Positions 8,759-16,913 of a stretch of DNA of 64,000 bases are shown here, piece by piece. The position numbers were made by a program, and so were the translations under genes. The DNA comes from TH-plancto1 sp043777375 (GTDB lineage: Bacteria > Planctomycetota > Planctomycetia > Planctomycetales > Planctomycetaceae), in contig JAYWHX010000041.1 of NCBI GenBank assembly GCA_043777375.1, positions 1-64,000 on the forward strand, given 5' to 3'. The notes beneath the pieces were generated by a model that made no database searches, had not been told where the DNA came from, and worked only from the letters and a program-made list of their open reading frames with translations. Positions within the stretch are counted from its first letter, which is position 1. Each line of letters opens with the position of its first letter.

Positions 8759-9220
8759 TCAATCCTTCAGATCTATCTGGAGCGTCTCCGTCCCCTCTGC
8801 AGGAACCACGGCGATCAGATTCGAGGTTTTCGCTTGAGAGTACTTGCTCGGGATGAGTGACTTCGGCTTACTGGCCTTGGGGGCGGGAGCGTCGTGTGAC
8901 GACTCATTAAATTCGACCGTGGGAGGTTCAATCGTCTTGCTGACCGTCACATTGTATTTGCCAGGCACGGCCCCCTTCTCGGGAGGAAAAGCCATCATCG
9001 AAAATCCGCCGTGACTGTCTGTGACCGCAGAAGCGGCTGTCCCTTCGTTTTCCTCAGGAACAAACACAATCAAGGCGTCGTCCAAAGGCTTTCCACCGTA
9101 TGTAACAACTCCTTTTGCTGTGGAAGTTTTGGGACGATTGGCCTTCGACTTGTCAGATTCCCCTGAGCAGCCCACGCACAACACAACACAACACAACCAC
9201 CCGAGCACTGAACGCTGCAT
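8759..9220 (-). CDS. Small lipoprotein with carboxypeptidase-regulatory-like fold
   Basis: 153 aa from the ATG at 9220, the only start that gives a proper lipoprotein signal (MQRSVLGWLCCVVLCVGCSG, lipobox VGC). The mature part has GVVTYGGKPLDDALIVFVPE, AVTDSHGGFSM and PGKYNVTVSK, the strand pattern of the transthyretin/carboxypeptidase-regulatory-like fold found in many small planctomycete lipoproteins. It follows the DUF1559 gene by 86 bp on the same strand, a pairing that recurs across planctomycete genomes. A strong intrinsic terminator lies in that gap, so it may be expressed less than, or independently of, its neighbour. Role unknown; probably at the cell envelope. Confidence 0.8.
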   Translation of the reverse strand: MQRSVLGWLCCVVLCVGCSGESDKSKANRPKTSTAKGVVTYGGKPLDDALIVFVPEENEGTAASAVTDSHGGFSMMAFPPEKGAVPGKYNVTVSKTIEPPTVEFNESSHDAPAPKASKPKSLIPSKYSQAKTSNLIAVVPAEGTETLQIDLKD

Positions 9221-9237
9221 CACTTCCAGACTCCCAG

Positions 9238-9270
9238 AAAAAACGGCGGATTTCGCACAGAAATCCGCCG
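9238..9270 (-). terminator. Intrinsic terminator/attenuator between DUF1559 and lipoprotein genes
   Basis: A perfect 10-bp stem (CGGCGGATTT with its complement, seven-base loop) is followed on the minus strand by six T. It lies 37 bp past the DUF1559 stop and ends only 18 bp before the lipoprotein start, so read-through would be limited. Confidence 0.8.
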
Positions 9271-9306
9271 CATTGGAAAAACTGACTGGCGACCAAATCC
9301 CGGTCA

Positions 9307-10380
9307 CTAGAACTCGCCCACCACTTCGCCTGCTCCACGAGTTCCCAGTGCCCCCCAGACACCGTAAGGACTCTGACCAGAGAAAGTCGCCGTGGGGGGG
9401 GCTGCTCCTTGATTGCCGGAGTCGATATTCTCGCTGATGAAACGAACCGCTCCATCGCCCATCAGGCAATGCACACCGCCCACGTGCAGGCTGCTGGAAT
9501 TGAACATTCCCTGGAACCAGTGATTTCCAGTCCCTGTCGTGAAACAACTCGCCGAATTCGGAGGTGTGGCTGTTGTGAACGCCGAGAAGTAGGCTGCTCC
9601 ATCACCCCAGCGATACCCACGCGTCGTGTCGGCTGTATATCCACCTGCGGGGTAGAGGCGTGTCGACTTGTTGAATAACGCCTGGCACGCAGCTGGCGAC
9701 GTCACTGATAGCGTCCCCGCGACGGCACCGAAACCTCCGGAATTAATGGGTGCAACGGATTCCGCCATCGCAATGGAGTTGCTGGAACCGTCAGTACAAT
9801 CACGAAAGCCGTAGCAAACGAGGGCACCGAACATTCCTCGTGTTGGAACAACGATGGGGGTTGTCGAAGTGTTGTTGTCACCATTCCCTGCAACGCCGTC
9901 TCCCGCACAGAAGACATAGTTGCGTTTCCCTCGAAACGCACCCACCGGAGGTGTCGACCCGACATCGCTGGGGCAGGTCATCACAGGGACTGAGTTGAGC
10001 CATGGAGCGACAGCAATCCACGGAGCCTGCATTGTGGCACTGGTCCCCAGAGCCTGCACTTGAGACGAAATCGCGTTTTGATCGAAGTACGGAAGCAGTG
10101 CGACCACACCACTGACACGGGTCCGGAGGGTCGAACCCGCCGCGTTGACGGGTGTTCCTGGGCCGTTACTGAACGGGCAGAACACGTTGTACACATCATG
10201 GTAGTTGTGCAGAGCCAATCCCAGCTGCTTGAGATTGTTCTTGCACTGTGAGCGGCGGGCCGCTTCACGAGCCTGCTGCACAGCGGGCAGAAGCAGTGCG
10301 ATCAAAACAGCAATGATGGCAATCACCACCAACAATTCGATCAGGGTAAATCCCCGACGCTTGGACACCAATCGAGACAT
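9307..10380 (-). CDS. DUF1559 protein with type IV pilin-like N-terminus
   Basis: 357 aa from the ATG at 10380. The N-terminus RRGFTLIELLVVIAIIAVLIALLLPAVQ is a textbook prepilin peptidase site and hydrophobic helix: cleavage after Gly leaves FTLIE. It is followed by QQAREAARRSQCKNNLKQLGLALHNYHD, the signature start of the DUF1559 (SBP_bac_10) family, which is hugely expanded in Planctomycetes. Near the C-terminus is the H-X9-DG motif (HVGGVHCLMGDGAVRFI). The protein is probably a pseudopilin-like surface or periplasmic component; its function is not established. It pairs with the downstream lipoprotein. Confidence 0.93.
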   Translation of the reverse strand: MSRLVSKRRGFTLIELLVVIAIIAVLIALLLPAVQQAREAARRSQCKNNLKQLGLALHNYHDVYNVFCPFSNGPGTPVNAAGSTLRTRVSGVVALLPYFDQNAISSQVQALGTSATMQAPWIAVAPWLNSVPVMTCPSDVGSTPPVGAFRGKRNYVFCAGDGVAGNGDNNTSTTPIVVPTRGMFGALVCYGFRDCTDGSSNSIAMAESVAPINSGGFGAVAGTLSVTSPAACQALFNKSTRLYPAGGYTADTTRGYRWGDGAAYFSAFTTATPPNSASCFTTGTGNHWFQGMFNSSSLHVGGVHCLMGDGAVRFISENIDSGNQGAAPPTATFSGQSPYGVWGALGTRGAGEVVGEF

Positions 10381-10733
10381 GTTTCGGAACTCCACGAAAG
10401 GATAGAAAAACGACGATTGTCGAACGAGTGCTTGTGAAGCTATCGTTAAGTTTGAAAGTCTAAATTGACGCCGAGGAATCGGCGATTCCGAAATATCGTT
10501 TTCTTGAGAATTCCGCAAAATAAATGAGAAGTAATGTAGAACCAGAACGAATAAACAATTGCTGATTTATCAGGTGACCGCCGCTTTTATGCGACGCAGC
10601 CTTGAAAAATGAAGCTGAACACTGCGGCACATCGCCTGAACGCGCGGTGTCGACGCTTGAACATCGAATGGTCTTTGTCTCGCGACGCGAATGTTCATTT
10701 TGCAGCAAATTCGCTCACGCTTCGCATGCACGT
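10381..10733. other. Intergenic region upstream of DUF1559 gene
   Basis: About 350 bp, AT-rich near 10430-10560, which fits a promoter region for the DUF1559 gene. I see no gene, tRNA or clear repeat in it. Confidence 0.4.
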
Positions 10734-12014
10734 TCAGTGGATCTCGGATGATCCCGCGGGGGTGATTGCGGGAGCCACTCCCGGTGTCTCGCTCGGGACA
10801 AACGGGTGTTCTTTCTCCCACGCTTCCCAGAACGCTTCCGGGCTGGTCTGGCGCCACATGGCGGCGGCTTTGCCGATGTGGCTGAAGAATGTGTAGTTGT
10901 CGAGGATGGTCTGCTGAGGCTGATCCTTGGTGGTCTTGATCATCCACTGCATGGCTCGCTGGATGGTTTCTTCCGGCGGATGAAGCTCTTTCGGGGCAAT
11001 GGAGAGCCACTCCAGGTGATGCCCGGTGGCGATCACAATCGACTTAAACTCATCGACGACCGGCTTCTCCACAGCTGACTTGCCTTCGGGCCAGTTACTC
11101 GGCCAGTGGCCGTCCGGGAACTGCGAGTCGGTGATCCGGTCGCGAACCGATTCGAGGTAGCCCCACGCGTTCTTGTACTCGGCATCGGAGAGCACGTCGA
11201 ACTCTTTATCGAGACGAATCAATGCCATCAGCGAGTACACGCGATGTGTCCCGCTACAGACTCCGAGCTCCTTCTGACCGCGACGCAGACGCTTCGACAA
11301 CAGGTCGAATGAGTACTGCCGACCATCGCCGCCGACCCACTGCTTCTGCGGAGCGATCCACAGCCCGAAGGCGAGCGCGGTCCATTCGGTCTCGCGCTCA
11401 TCAAGTCGGAAGTCACGGAGCGCCTGATCGAGAACCGTATGGATCGTCGCGTTCTTCCGCCCTGGCGAGTAGACCGGCGTCTTCAGCGTCACGCCCGCTT
11501 CCGTCAAACTGGCCAGCCAGTGGTCATGGTGAATGCTCCCCCCTTCCGTGCGGTCGAAGCGGATCGAGACTCCGGTTGGCAAGTCTTGCAGCAGTGGAGC
11601 GATTCGCTTGCCCCACGAGTTGATGAACTTGCCATGATCGGTCAAGAACTCGGTCAGCTCTTGCCCCGAAAGTACAGCTGGGTCTTGGAACGTGGCTCCC
11701 ACCCCCCACGTCCGCAGCGCATGCTCGACGTGGTTCGGCTTCAGCGATTGACGCGGGAAGCGCGGCTGAACTTGTTTTAGCACAGCTGCGAGGTCTTCGT
11801 CGCTCATCAGGTCAGGCCGATCGTAGAGCGGCTCGATGACGAGTGGCTTCTCGCGCGGGACGACAACGTGGGGATACGGATCGCTTTGCCAGAGTTCTTT
11901 CTCCACGAGCGCCTTGGCTTCGGGTCGGCTAACAGCCCACGCGACGGCAAAGGCTCCGAAGGAGACGAACTGCACCAGCAGGATCATGGCGAGTGAAGGG
12001 CGATGGGCTGGCAT
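10734..12014 (-). CDS. Membrane-anchored protein with a QW-like motif (alpha/alpha toroid-like)
   Basis: 426 aa from the ATG at 12014. This start gives a signal-anchor (HRPSLAMILLVQFVSFGAFAVAWAVS) directly at the N-terminus; the frame extends further upstream without a better start. The rest is hydrophilic and helical. SQFPDGHW (QxxDGxW) resembles the QW motif of terpenoid cyclase/prenyltransferase toroids, and GVCSGTHRVYSLMALIRL looks like one of the paired helices of that fold. The similarity is weak and no catalytic residues are evident. The gene lies 70 bp downstream of the GT-C-like gene at 12085-13704 on the same strand, so they are probably an operon and may act together at the membrane. 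I recognise no named family. Confidence 0.65.
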   Translation of the reverse strand: MPAHRPSLAMILLVQFVSFGAFAVAWAVSRPEAKALVEKELWQSDPYPHVVVPREKPLVIEPLYDRPDLMSDEDLAAVLKQVQPRFPRQSLKPNHVEHALRTWGVGATFQDPAVLSGQELTEFLTDHGKFINSWGKRIAPLLQDLPTGVSIRFDRTEGGSIHHDHWLASLTEAGVTLKTPVYSPGRKNATIHTVLDQALRDFRLDERETEWTALAFGLWIAPQKQWVGGDGRQYSFDLLSKRLRRGQKELGVCSGTHRVYSLMALIRLDKEFDVLSDAEYKNAWGYLESVRDRITDSQFPDGHWPSNWPEGKSAVEKPVVDEFKSIVIATGHHLEWLSIAPKELHPPEETIQRAMQWMIKTTKDQPQQTILDNYTFFSHIGKAAAMWRQTSPEAFWEAWEKEHPFVPSETPGVAPAITPAGSSEIH

Positions 12015-12084
12015 GGGATGGTCTCTAACGGATTGAACGACTGATCTGAAGAGTGAAACAAGTGATGACGACGTGTGATAGGCT

Positions 12085-13704
12085 TTACAACGGTTTGATC
12101 CGCCGGAAGACTGCACCGACGCCATCCTCATAGCTCAGTTCCCACGCATCCTTCTTGAGCTTCAGCGCCTTGATCAGCGATCCACGCTGAGCGAGATCCA
12201 CAACCACCGTGTTGATGCTGTACTGGTCGAGCTTCTGCTCCCAGCCACCGGACGCCGAGCTGATCAACAGATAGTCCTGCCACACTTCACGCGGGACCAG
12301 ATGGGCATGCGAGTTCACGAAGACCTGCTTCCCCTCTCGCATCTCTTTCGGCCCCGCCCACGTCAGGTAGTCGCCCCATTCATAGGTATTGAACACCTGT
12401 CCGACTGGTGCCAGCTCATTCAGATGAGCGGTCGTACCGAGTGGAGTCAGCGGAGAAACCGCTTTTTGGTAGCGTCTGGCGGCGATCTTGGCGTCTTTCG
12501 GTTGACCATGCAGCAGCGTGACGCCGAACGGTGTGAACGCGAAGTAAATCCAAGTCAGTCCGCAGGCGACGACTGTATTCAACCCCGAGCTGCGACGCTC
12601 TTCGACCGGGCGACCGAAGTTCTGCCAGCGGATGGCTGCCAGATGCATGCCGACATAGTACGCCGCCAGCGGAGCCCAGAAGTTAATCAGCCGCGATGTC
12701 CAGAGCGTGGCCAGACCAAATCCAATCAGCGACAGTACCTCGCCGCATTGCACACGCCTGGGACTCATCCGGTACAGCAAGAACAGACCGATCGTGATCG
12801 CAGCTGCGGCTTGCCCTTGGGACATTCGTAGTGAGAGCGGCAACCACTCGAAGAGGTCTTCGAGGTTCGGATTGCTCGCGACAGCGAAGACCTCTCCATA
12901 GATCCCGATGCCGTACGGATTCAGCAGGACCGCAGCTGCGGCGATTTGCGTCAGCAGCGCGAGCCTACGAAACTCGCTATCTCGCAACGACGCAGCCACT
13001 CGACCGGTTCGCCAAATGACATCGAACAGTCGTCCAATCGCCATCAGCCCGAGCAGCCCAAGTCCCATCAGGAACGACCCGTGCAGATTTGCCCACAGGG
13101 CAAACGTCACGGGAATCACCCACCAATGCCAACGCCGCCCAACCGATGCCGTGGCGACCACAATGACGAGTGCGAAACACGCCAGCCCTGCCAGTTGAGG
13201 CCGCACAACCAACAGCTGCTGATAGGCTCCCCAGCCGAATGTCAGGAAGGCAGCCAGCGACGCCACCAGACTGCCCGTCCGCTTGTAGACCACACCGACG
13301 ACAAGAGCGAATGCCAGCGAGATCAGCCCGGCATACATGAACTGCGCCCCGGCGACTCCGGTGTGCGTGACGAGTTGAAAGCCGATCAGCTGACTGAGCC
13401 ACGCGGTATCGACAAACGGAACGCCTTGAGCCAGCGGCATCAACGGCTCGACGCGCGGGACCGCCTTCGCGGCCCAGATCCAGCGGCCATAACTCAGATG
13501 CCCCCACAGATCGCTATGCCACAGTGGCTGATAGCTGCTGATGGTGAAGAGCAGCCCCAGCAGTGCGACCAAGACCACTGCTCGGCGGGTCAGCTGGTAC
13601 TGCGGGGGAATGCGGTCCTGCAATACCGACAGATCTGGGTCACGATGTTCAAAGAACGGCTCGGACACGACGGCCTCGCTGGGAGGAGGAATGAGTGTGC
13701 TCAT
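12085..13704 (-). CDS. Polytopic membrane protein, GT-C glycosyltransferase-like
   Basis: 539 aa from the ATG at 13704. About ten to eleven hydrophobic segments follow a cytoplasmic N-terminus of about 45 residues. The first periplasmic loop carries SDLWGHLSYGRWI, with acidic and aromatic residues as in GT-C enzymes that use polyprenyl-phosphate sugars. The C-terminal soluble part includes VFNTYEWGDYLTW and KQVFVNSHAHLVP, features of a planctomycete/bacterial membrane family annotated only as glycosyltransferase-like or hypothetical. The adjacent QW-motif gene downstream suggests a two-gene unit. Substrate is unknown, and the GT-C assignment is inference from topology and the first-loop acidic motif. 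Confidence 0.7.
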   Translation of the reverse strand: MSTLIPPPSEAVVSEPFFEHRDPDLSVLQDRIPPQYQLTRRAVVLVALLGLLFTISSYQPLWHSDLWGHLSYGRWIWAAKAVPRVEPLMPLAQGVPFVDTAWLSQLIGFQLVTHTGVAGAQFMYAGLISLAFALVVGVVYKRTGSLVASLAAFLTFGWGAYQQLLVVRPQLAGLACFALVIVVATASVGRRWHWWVIPVTFALWANLHGSFLMGLGLLGLMAIGRLFDVIWRTGRVAASLRDSEFRRLALLTQIAAAAVLLNPYGIGIYGEVFAVASNPNLEDLFEWLPLSLRMSQGQAAAAITIGLFLLYRMSPRRVQCGEVLSLIGFGLATLWTSRLINFWAPLAAYYVGMHLAAIRWQNFGRPVEERRSSGLNTVVACGLTWIYFAFTPFGVTLLHGQPKDAKIAARRYQKAVSPLTPLGTTAHLNELAPVGQVFNTYEWGDYLTWAGPKEMREGKQVFVNSHAHLVPREVWQDYLLISSASGGWEQKLDQYSINTVVVDLAQRGSLIKALKLKKDAWELSYEDGVGAVFRRIKPL

Positions 13705-14133
13705 GAACAACCAACCCGAGACGAGAGCGTAGCGCGACCCCGCGATGTTGCGTTTTGGCAGCACTCCCCCTTGAGCATAGGGTCAACATGGACCCTGTTG
13801 CGGAATGGGAGCCGTTCACGTCGCGATGAAGTCCGAGCGGACTCCGATTGTATGCCGTATGCCGATTTTAAGGACGTTGGAGTTCAGGCTTCAGCCTGTT
13901 TGGGGGCCGACAAGGCCGCCTGAAGACTGGACCCCGACGCATCGTTCGAGGTCGATGTGTGACGCCATTCGCTTGCGACTCGCCTTCGACTGGCGATACA
14001 ATCTTTCGCTTATTGTCGGCCTTGGGTCGCTGGCGCTCATCCGCGCGGCTCGAAGCGCGGCTCAAGTTGCACAAGTCTTGACTGCGAAGGACGTTCGCAC
14101 GATTGAGGCTGTCCTTCCTCCAGGAGATTTCCA
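13705..14133. other. Divergent intergenic region with a short repeat
   Basis: About 430 bp between the GT-C-like gene and gap. It contains a palindromic motif (CAGGCTTCAGCCTG, 13887-13900) with a partial inverted partner CCTGAAGACTGGACC nearby at 13919-13933, resembling the dispersed palindromes elsewhere in the window. A plausible gap promoter is at 13973-14002. Confidence 0.45.
13973..14002 (+). promoter_or_regulatory. Possible sigma70-type promoter of gap
   Basis: TTGCGA at 13973-13978 and TACAAT at 13997-14002 are separated by 18 bp. They lie about 130 bp upstream of the gap start, so the leader would be long. Both hexamers are close to consensus. Confidence 0.4.
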
Positions 14134-15180
14134 GTGACAGTGAAAGTGGCCATCAACGGCTTTGGACGTATCGGTCGGCTCGTGTTTCGCGCGATGGTTG
14201 AGCAGGGAATCATCGGCAAGGATGTCCAGGTTGTCGCTGTCGGCGATATTGTTCCCGCAGACAACCTCGCTTACCTCGTGAAGTACGACTCGGCTCAGGG
14301 TCGCTTCAGCGGTGAAGTCTCCTCGAAGAAGTCGAGCCCGGACAAAGCAGAAGACGACGTCCTGGTCGTCAACGGCCACGACATTCATGTCGTCAGTGCC
14401 AAGACCCCCGCTGAACTCCCCTGGAAGGCCATGGGCGTCGATGTGGTCATCGAGTCGACCGGACTGTTCACCGAAGCGGAAAAGGCCAAAGGCCACATCA
14501 CCGCTGGTGCCAAGAAGGTCATCATCTCCGCACCCGCCAAGGGCGAAGACATCACCATCGTCATGGGCGTGAACTGCGGCAAGTACGACCCAGCTAACCA
14601 TCACATCGTCTCCAATGCCAGTTGCACCACGAACTGCCTGGCTCCGATCGTTGATGTGCTGCTGAAGGAATTCGGCATCGCTGAAGGTCTGATGACCACC
14701 ATCCACGCTTACACCGCGACCCAGAAGACTGTCGACGGCCCGAGCAAGAAGGACTGGAAGGGTGGCCGCACAGCTGCTCAAAACATCATCCCCAGTGCCA
14801 CGGGAGCTGCGAAGGCTGTGGCCCTCGTTTGCCCTGAAGTGAAGGGCAAGCTGACCGGCATGGCCTTCCGCGTGCCAGTCCAAACCGTGTCGGTCGTCGA
14901 CTTGACCGTCAAGACCGTCAAGGCCACCAGCTACGCCGAAATCGCAGCTGCGATGAAGAAGGCCAGCGAGACCTACCTGAAGGGTGTGCTGCAAGTGACC
15001 AGCGACGAAGTCGTCAGTACCGACTTCATCCACTGCCCCGCCTCGTCGATCTTCGACATCGGCAGCGGCATCGAGCTGAACAGCAACTTCTTCAAGCTGG
15101 TCAGCTGGTACGACAACGAGTGGGGCTACAGCAACCGCGTGTGCGACCTGCTGAAGCTGATGATCAAGAAGGGGTTGTAA
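14134..15180 (+). CDS. gap: Glyceraldehyde-3-phosphate dehydrogenase, type I
   Basis: 348 aa starting at a GTG, supported by AGGAG at 14122-14126, seven bases upstream. It has the NAD-binding INGFGRIGRLVFRA, the catalytic SNASCTTNCLAP with Cys164, HAYTATQ, the phosphate-site SATGAAKAV and the C-terminal WYDNEWGYSNR. It catalyses the glycolytic/gluconeogenic oxidation of glyceraldehyde-3-phosphate to 1,3-bisphosphoglycerate in the cytoplasm. Codon use is strongly biased to C-ending codons, as expected for a highly expressed gene. It stands alone with its own promoter candidate and a strong terminator; pgk and tpi are not adjacent. Confidence 0.98.
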   Translation: MTVKVAINGFGRIGRLVFRAMVEQGIIGKDVQVVAVGDIVPADNLAYLVKYDSAQGRFSGEVSSKKSSPDKAEDDVLVVNGHDIHVVSAKTPAELPWKAMGVDVVIESTGLFTEAEKAKGHITAGAKKVIISAPAKGEDITIVMGVNCGKYDPANHHIVSNASCTTNCLAPIVDVLLKEFGIAEGLMTTIHAYTATQKTVDGPSKKDWKGGRTAAQNIIPSATGAAKAVALVCPEVKGKLTGMAFRVPVQTVSVVDLTVKTVKATSYAEIAAAMKKASETYLKGVLQVTSDEVVSTDFIHCPASSIFDIGSGIELNSNFFKLVSWYDNEWGYSNRVCDLLKLMIKKGL

Positions 15181-15186
15181 GCCCTC

Positions 15187-15215
15187 AGTGAGCGGCAGAC
15201 GTGAGTCTGCCGAGT
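15187..15215. repeat. Short palindrome after gap
   Basis: CGGCAGACGTGAGTCTGCCG folds as an 8-bp hairpin with a GTGA loop, just after the gap stop codon. It has the same design (short perfect stem, four-base loop) as the palindromes at 29114 and 35047. Confidence 0.5.
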
Positions 15216-15228
15216 CTGCAACGTAACG

Positions 15229-15265
15229 AACACCCTGCGGGAATCGCTTCCCGCAGGGTGTTTTT
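15229..15265 (+). terminator. Intrinsic terminator of gap
   Basis: A 15-bp perfect stem (AACACCCTGCGGGAA with its complement) closes a four-base loop and is followed by five T. It lies 48 bp after the gap stop codon. Confidence 0.93.
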
Positions 15266-15341
15266 CGTTTGCAGTTCCAGAATCGTCCAGCGTAACACCG
15301 GCAGCTAAAGACACTCCATCGCTCCACCGGGAGATCAAACA

Positions 15342-15764
15342 ATGCCAGCCTATCTCCGAAAGTCCTTGCGATTCTCGCTGTTGTTATTCGCCCTCTGTTT
15401 CATCGGCTGCCAGCAGAAGCCTTGGACGGAATCACGACAGATCACAGCTGAGCAACGGAAGGAGCGGGACACGATCCTGACGCCGATCACTCAGGGGGTG
15501 GTGCCGGGGAAACGTGGTCATTGGGATGTGTCTCATGCTCCCGCCTTGGAGGGAAAACCTGCGGCAAACTATCAGCGTCTTCTGGATTTGGCGGACTATG
15601 TACGCCACGACCCGTTGAATAAAAAAGAGACGTACTTCTATTACGTGTTCTTTGACACCCCGTCCACAACGAACCCCGATGAAGCTGGCTATCAGGTTTT
15701 CATTATTGTTGTTCGGGAGAATCGTATCGAATCCGCCGAACTACCACCGACTATGGATCTGTAG
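15342..15764 (+). CDS. Hypothetical lipoprotein
   Basis: 140 aa. The N-terminus (MPAYLRKSLRFSLLLFALCFIGCQQ) is a lipoprotein signal with lipobox FIGC, so the mature protein is probably anchored to a membrane facing the periplasm. GGGAG lies upstream of the ATG. The mature part has no cysteines and includes GHWDVSHAPALEG and a beta-rich ending (TYFYYVFFDTPS, GYQVFIIVVREN). I do not recognise the family. It precedes the esterase at 15937 on the same strand by about 170 bp. Confidence 0.65.
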   Translation: MPAYLRKSLRFSLLLFALCFIGCQQKPWTESRQITAEQRKERDTILTPITQGVVPGKRGHWDVSHAPALEGKPAANYQRLLDLADYVRHDPLNKKETYFYYVFFDTPSTTNPDEAGYQVFIIVVRENRIESAELPPTMDL

Positions 15765-15936
15765 CGGGTCGAGGAATCCGACTGAATTCCATTTCCATTC
15801 TTTGCAGAAGTTGGAAAAAGTCAAACTGGCCAGCCGTGCGGGCGACCTCGCCACCTTTCTCTCGACCGGGTGTTCTGCTCAAATTGAGCGTAGTTCCTGT
15901 CCACCTGAATCTTGCCTCCTCATCATTCGAGTCTCC

Positions 15937-16839
15937 ATGCGAGCGTCCCTGCTGATCTGTGTGCTGTTCATGGCCTTCTCCGTTCAGGCTGAAGATCCTC
16001 AGTCCCCACCTGCGGCTCGTCGTGGAGAGCCCCGGGGGTTTGGCGGACCAATCGTACTCGGTCCCGATGATGTGCCGGCCTGTGCTGAGCCGCCAGCAGG
16101 GTTTGATCAGATGCGAGAGAACATTCCGCATGGCCAGAGCGAGATGATCGAGTACGACTCGAAGACGGTGGGAACGCGGCGAAAGATGCTGGTCTACACT
16201 CCCCCGGAGTATTCAAAAGACAGAAAATACCCGGTGCTGTATCTGCTCCACGGGATCGGCGGAGATGAAACCGAATGGCAGCGATTCGCACAGCCGGAAG
16301 TGCTGCTCGATAATCTGATTGCAGATGGCAAAGCGGCTCCGATGATCATTGTCATGCCGAATGGTCGGGCGCAAAAAAACGACCGAGCCGAGGGGAATGT
16401 CTTCGCCTCGGCCCCTGCATTTTCTGTTTTTGAACGAGACCTCCTCGATGATGTCATCCCAACGATCGAAGCCCGCTACAGCGTCTTGACGGAACGCGAA
16501 CAACGGGCGATTGCTGGACTCTCGATGGGGGGGGGACAATCACTGAATTTTGGTTTCGCTCACCTTGACCGCTTCGCCTGGATCGGCGGTTTCTCATCCG
16601 CACCCAACACGAAGAAGCCAGACCAGCTGCTCTCTGATCCGAAAGCTGCCAAAGTCTTGAGGCTGTTGTGGCTTTCGTGTGGCAATGAAGATGGGCTGAT
16701 CAACATTAGCCAGGGGGTTCACACTTACATGAAGACAAGTGATGTGCCGCACGTCTGGCACGTCACCAAGCATGGGCACGACGCGGCAGAGTGGAAGCAG
16801 TCTCTGTACCACTTTGTCCAGAAGATATTTCAGCCATAA
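15937..16839 (+). CDS. Secreted CE1-type esterase (esterase D / feruloyl-acetylxylan esterase family)
   Basis: 300 aa from the ATG at 15937, chosen because it begins a signal peptide (MRASLLICVLFMAFSVQA) ahead of AEDPQSPP. It is an alpha/beta hydrolase of the family of feruloyl, acetylxylan and enterochelin-type esterases. YPVLYLLHGIGGDETEW is the oxyanion strand, AGLSMGGG holds nucleophile Ser196, CGNEDGL holds the likely acid and HGHDAAEWK the catalytic His. The family typically removes ester-linked side groups from plant or algal polysaccharides or siderophores; which applies here cannot be read from sequence. It is convergent with the S9 peptidase gene. Confidence 0.88.
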   Translation: MRASLLICVLFMAFSVQAEDPQSPPAARRGEPRGFGGPIVLGPDDVPACAEPPAGFDQMRENIPHGQSEMIEYDSKTVGTRRKMLVYTPPEYSKDRKYPVLYLLHGIGGDETEWQRFAQPEVLLDNLIADGKAAPMIIVMPNGRAQKNDRAEGNVFASAPAFSVFERDLLDDVIPTIEARYSVLTEREQRAIAGLSMGGGQSLNFGFAHLDRFAWIGGFSSAPNTKKPDQLLSDPKAAKVLRLLWLSCGNEDGLINISQGVHTYMKTSDVPHVWHVTKHGHDAAEWKQSLYHFVQKIFQP

Positions 16840-16913
16840 TCATGACGGCTGAATTCTGACGAACATCGCCGCGCGACTTCCCCGTGATCCTGCACTGGCT
16901 CCTCATCATCGAG

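Noticed and set aside
8358..8837. A 159-codon frame after the PEPCK gene
   Set aside because: It starts at the PEPCK stop with a GTG, runs through a repeat and then antisense to the lipoprotein gene, and has no recognisable domain.
12946..13923. A 325-codon open frame antisense to the GT-C-like gene
   Set aside because: The translation is Gln/Arg/His-rich without any fold, while the opposite strand encodes clear membrane helices.
14062..15342. A 426-codon open frame antisense to gap
   Set aside because: It is a shadow of the highly codon-biased gap gene, which has all catalytic motifs and its own terminator.
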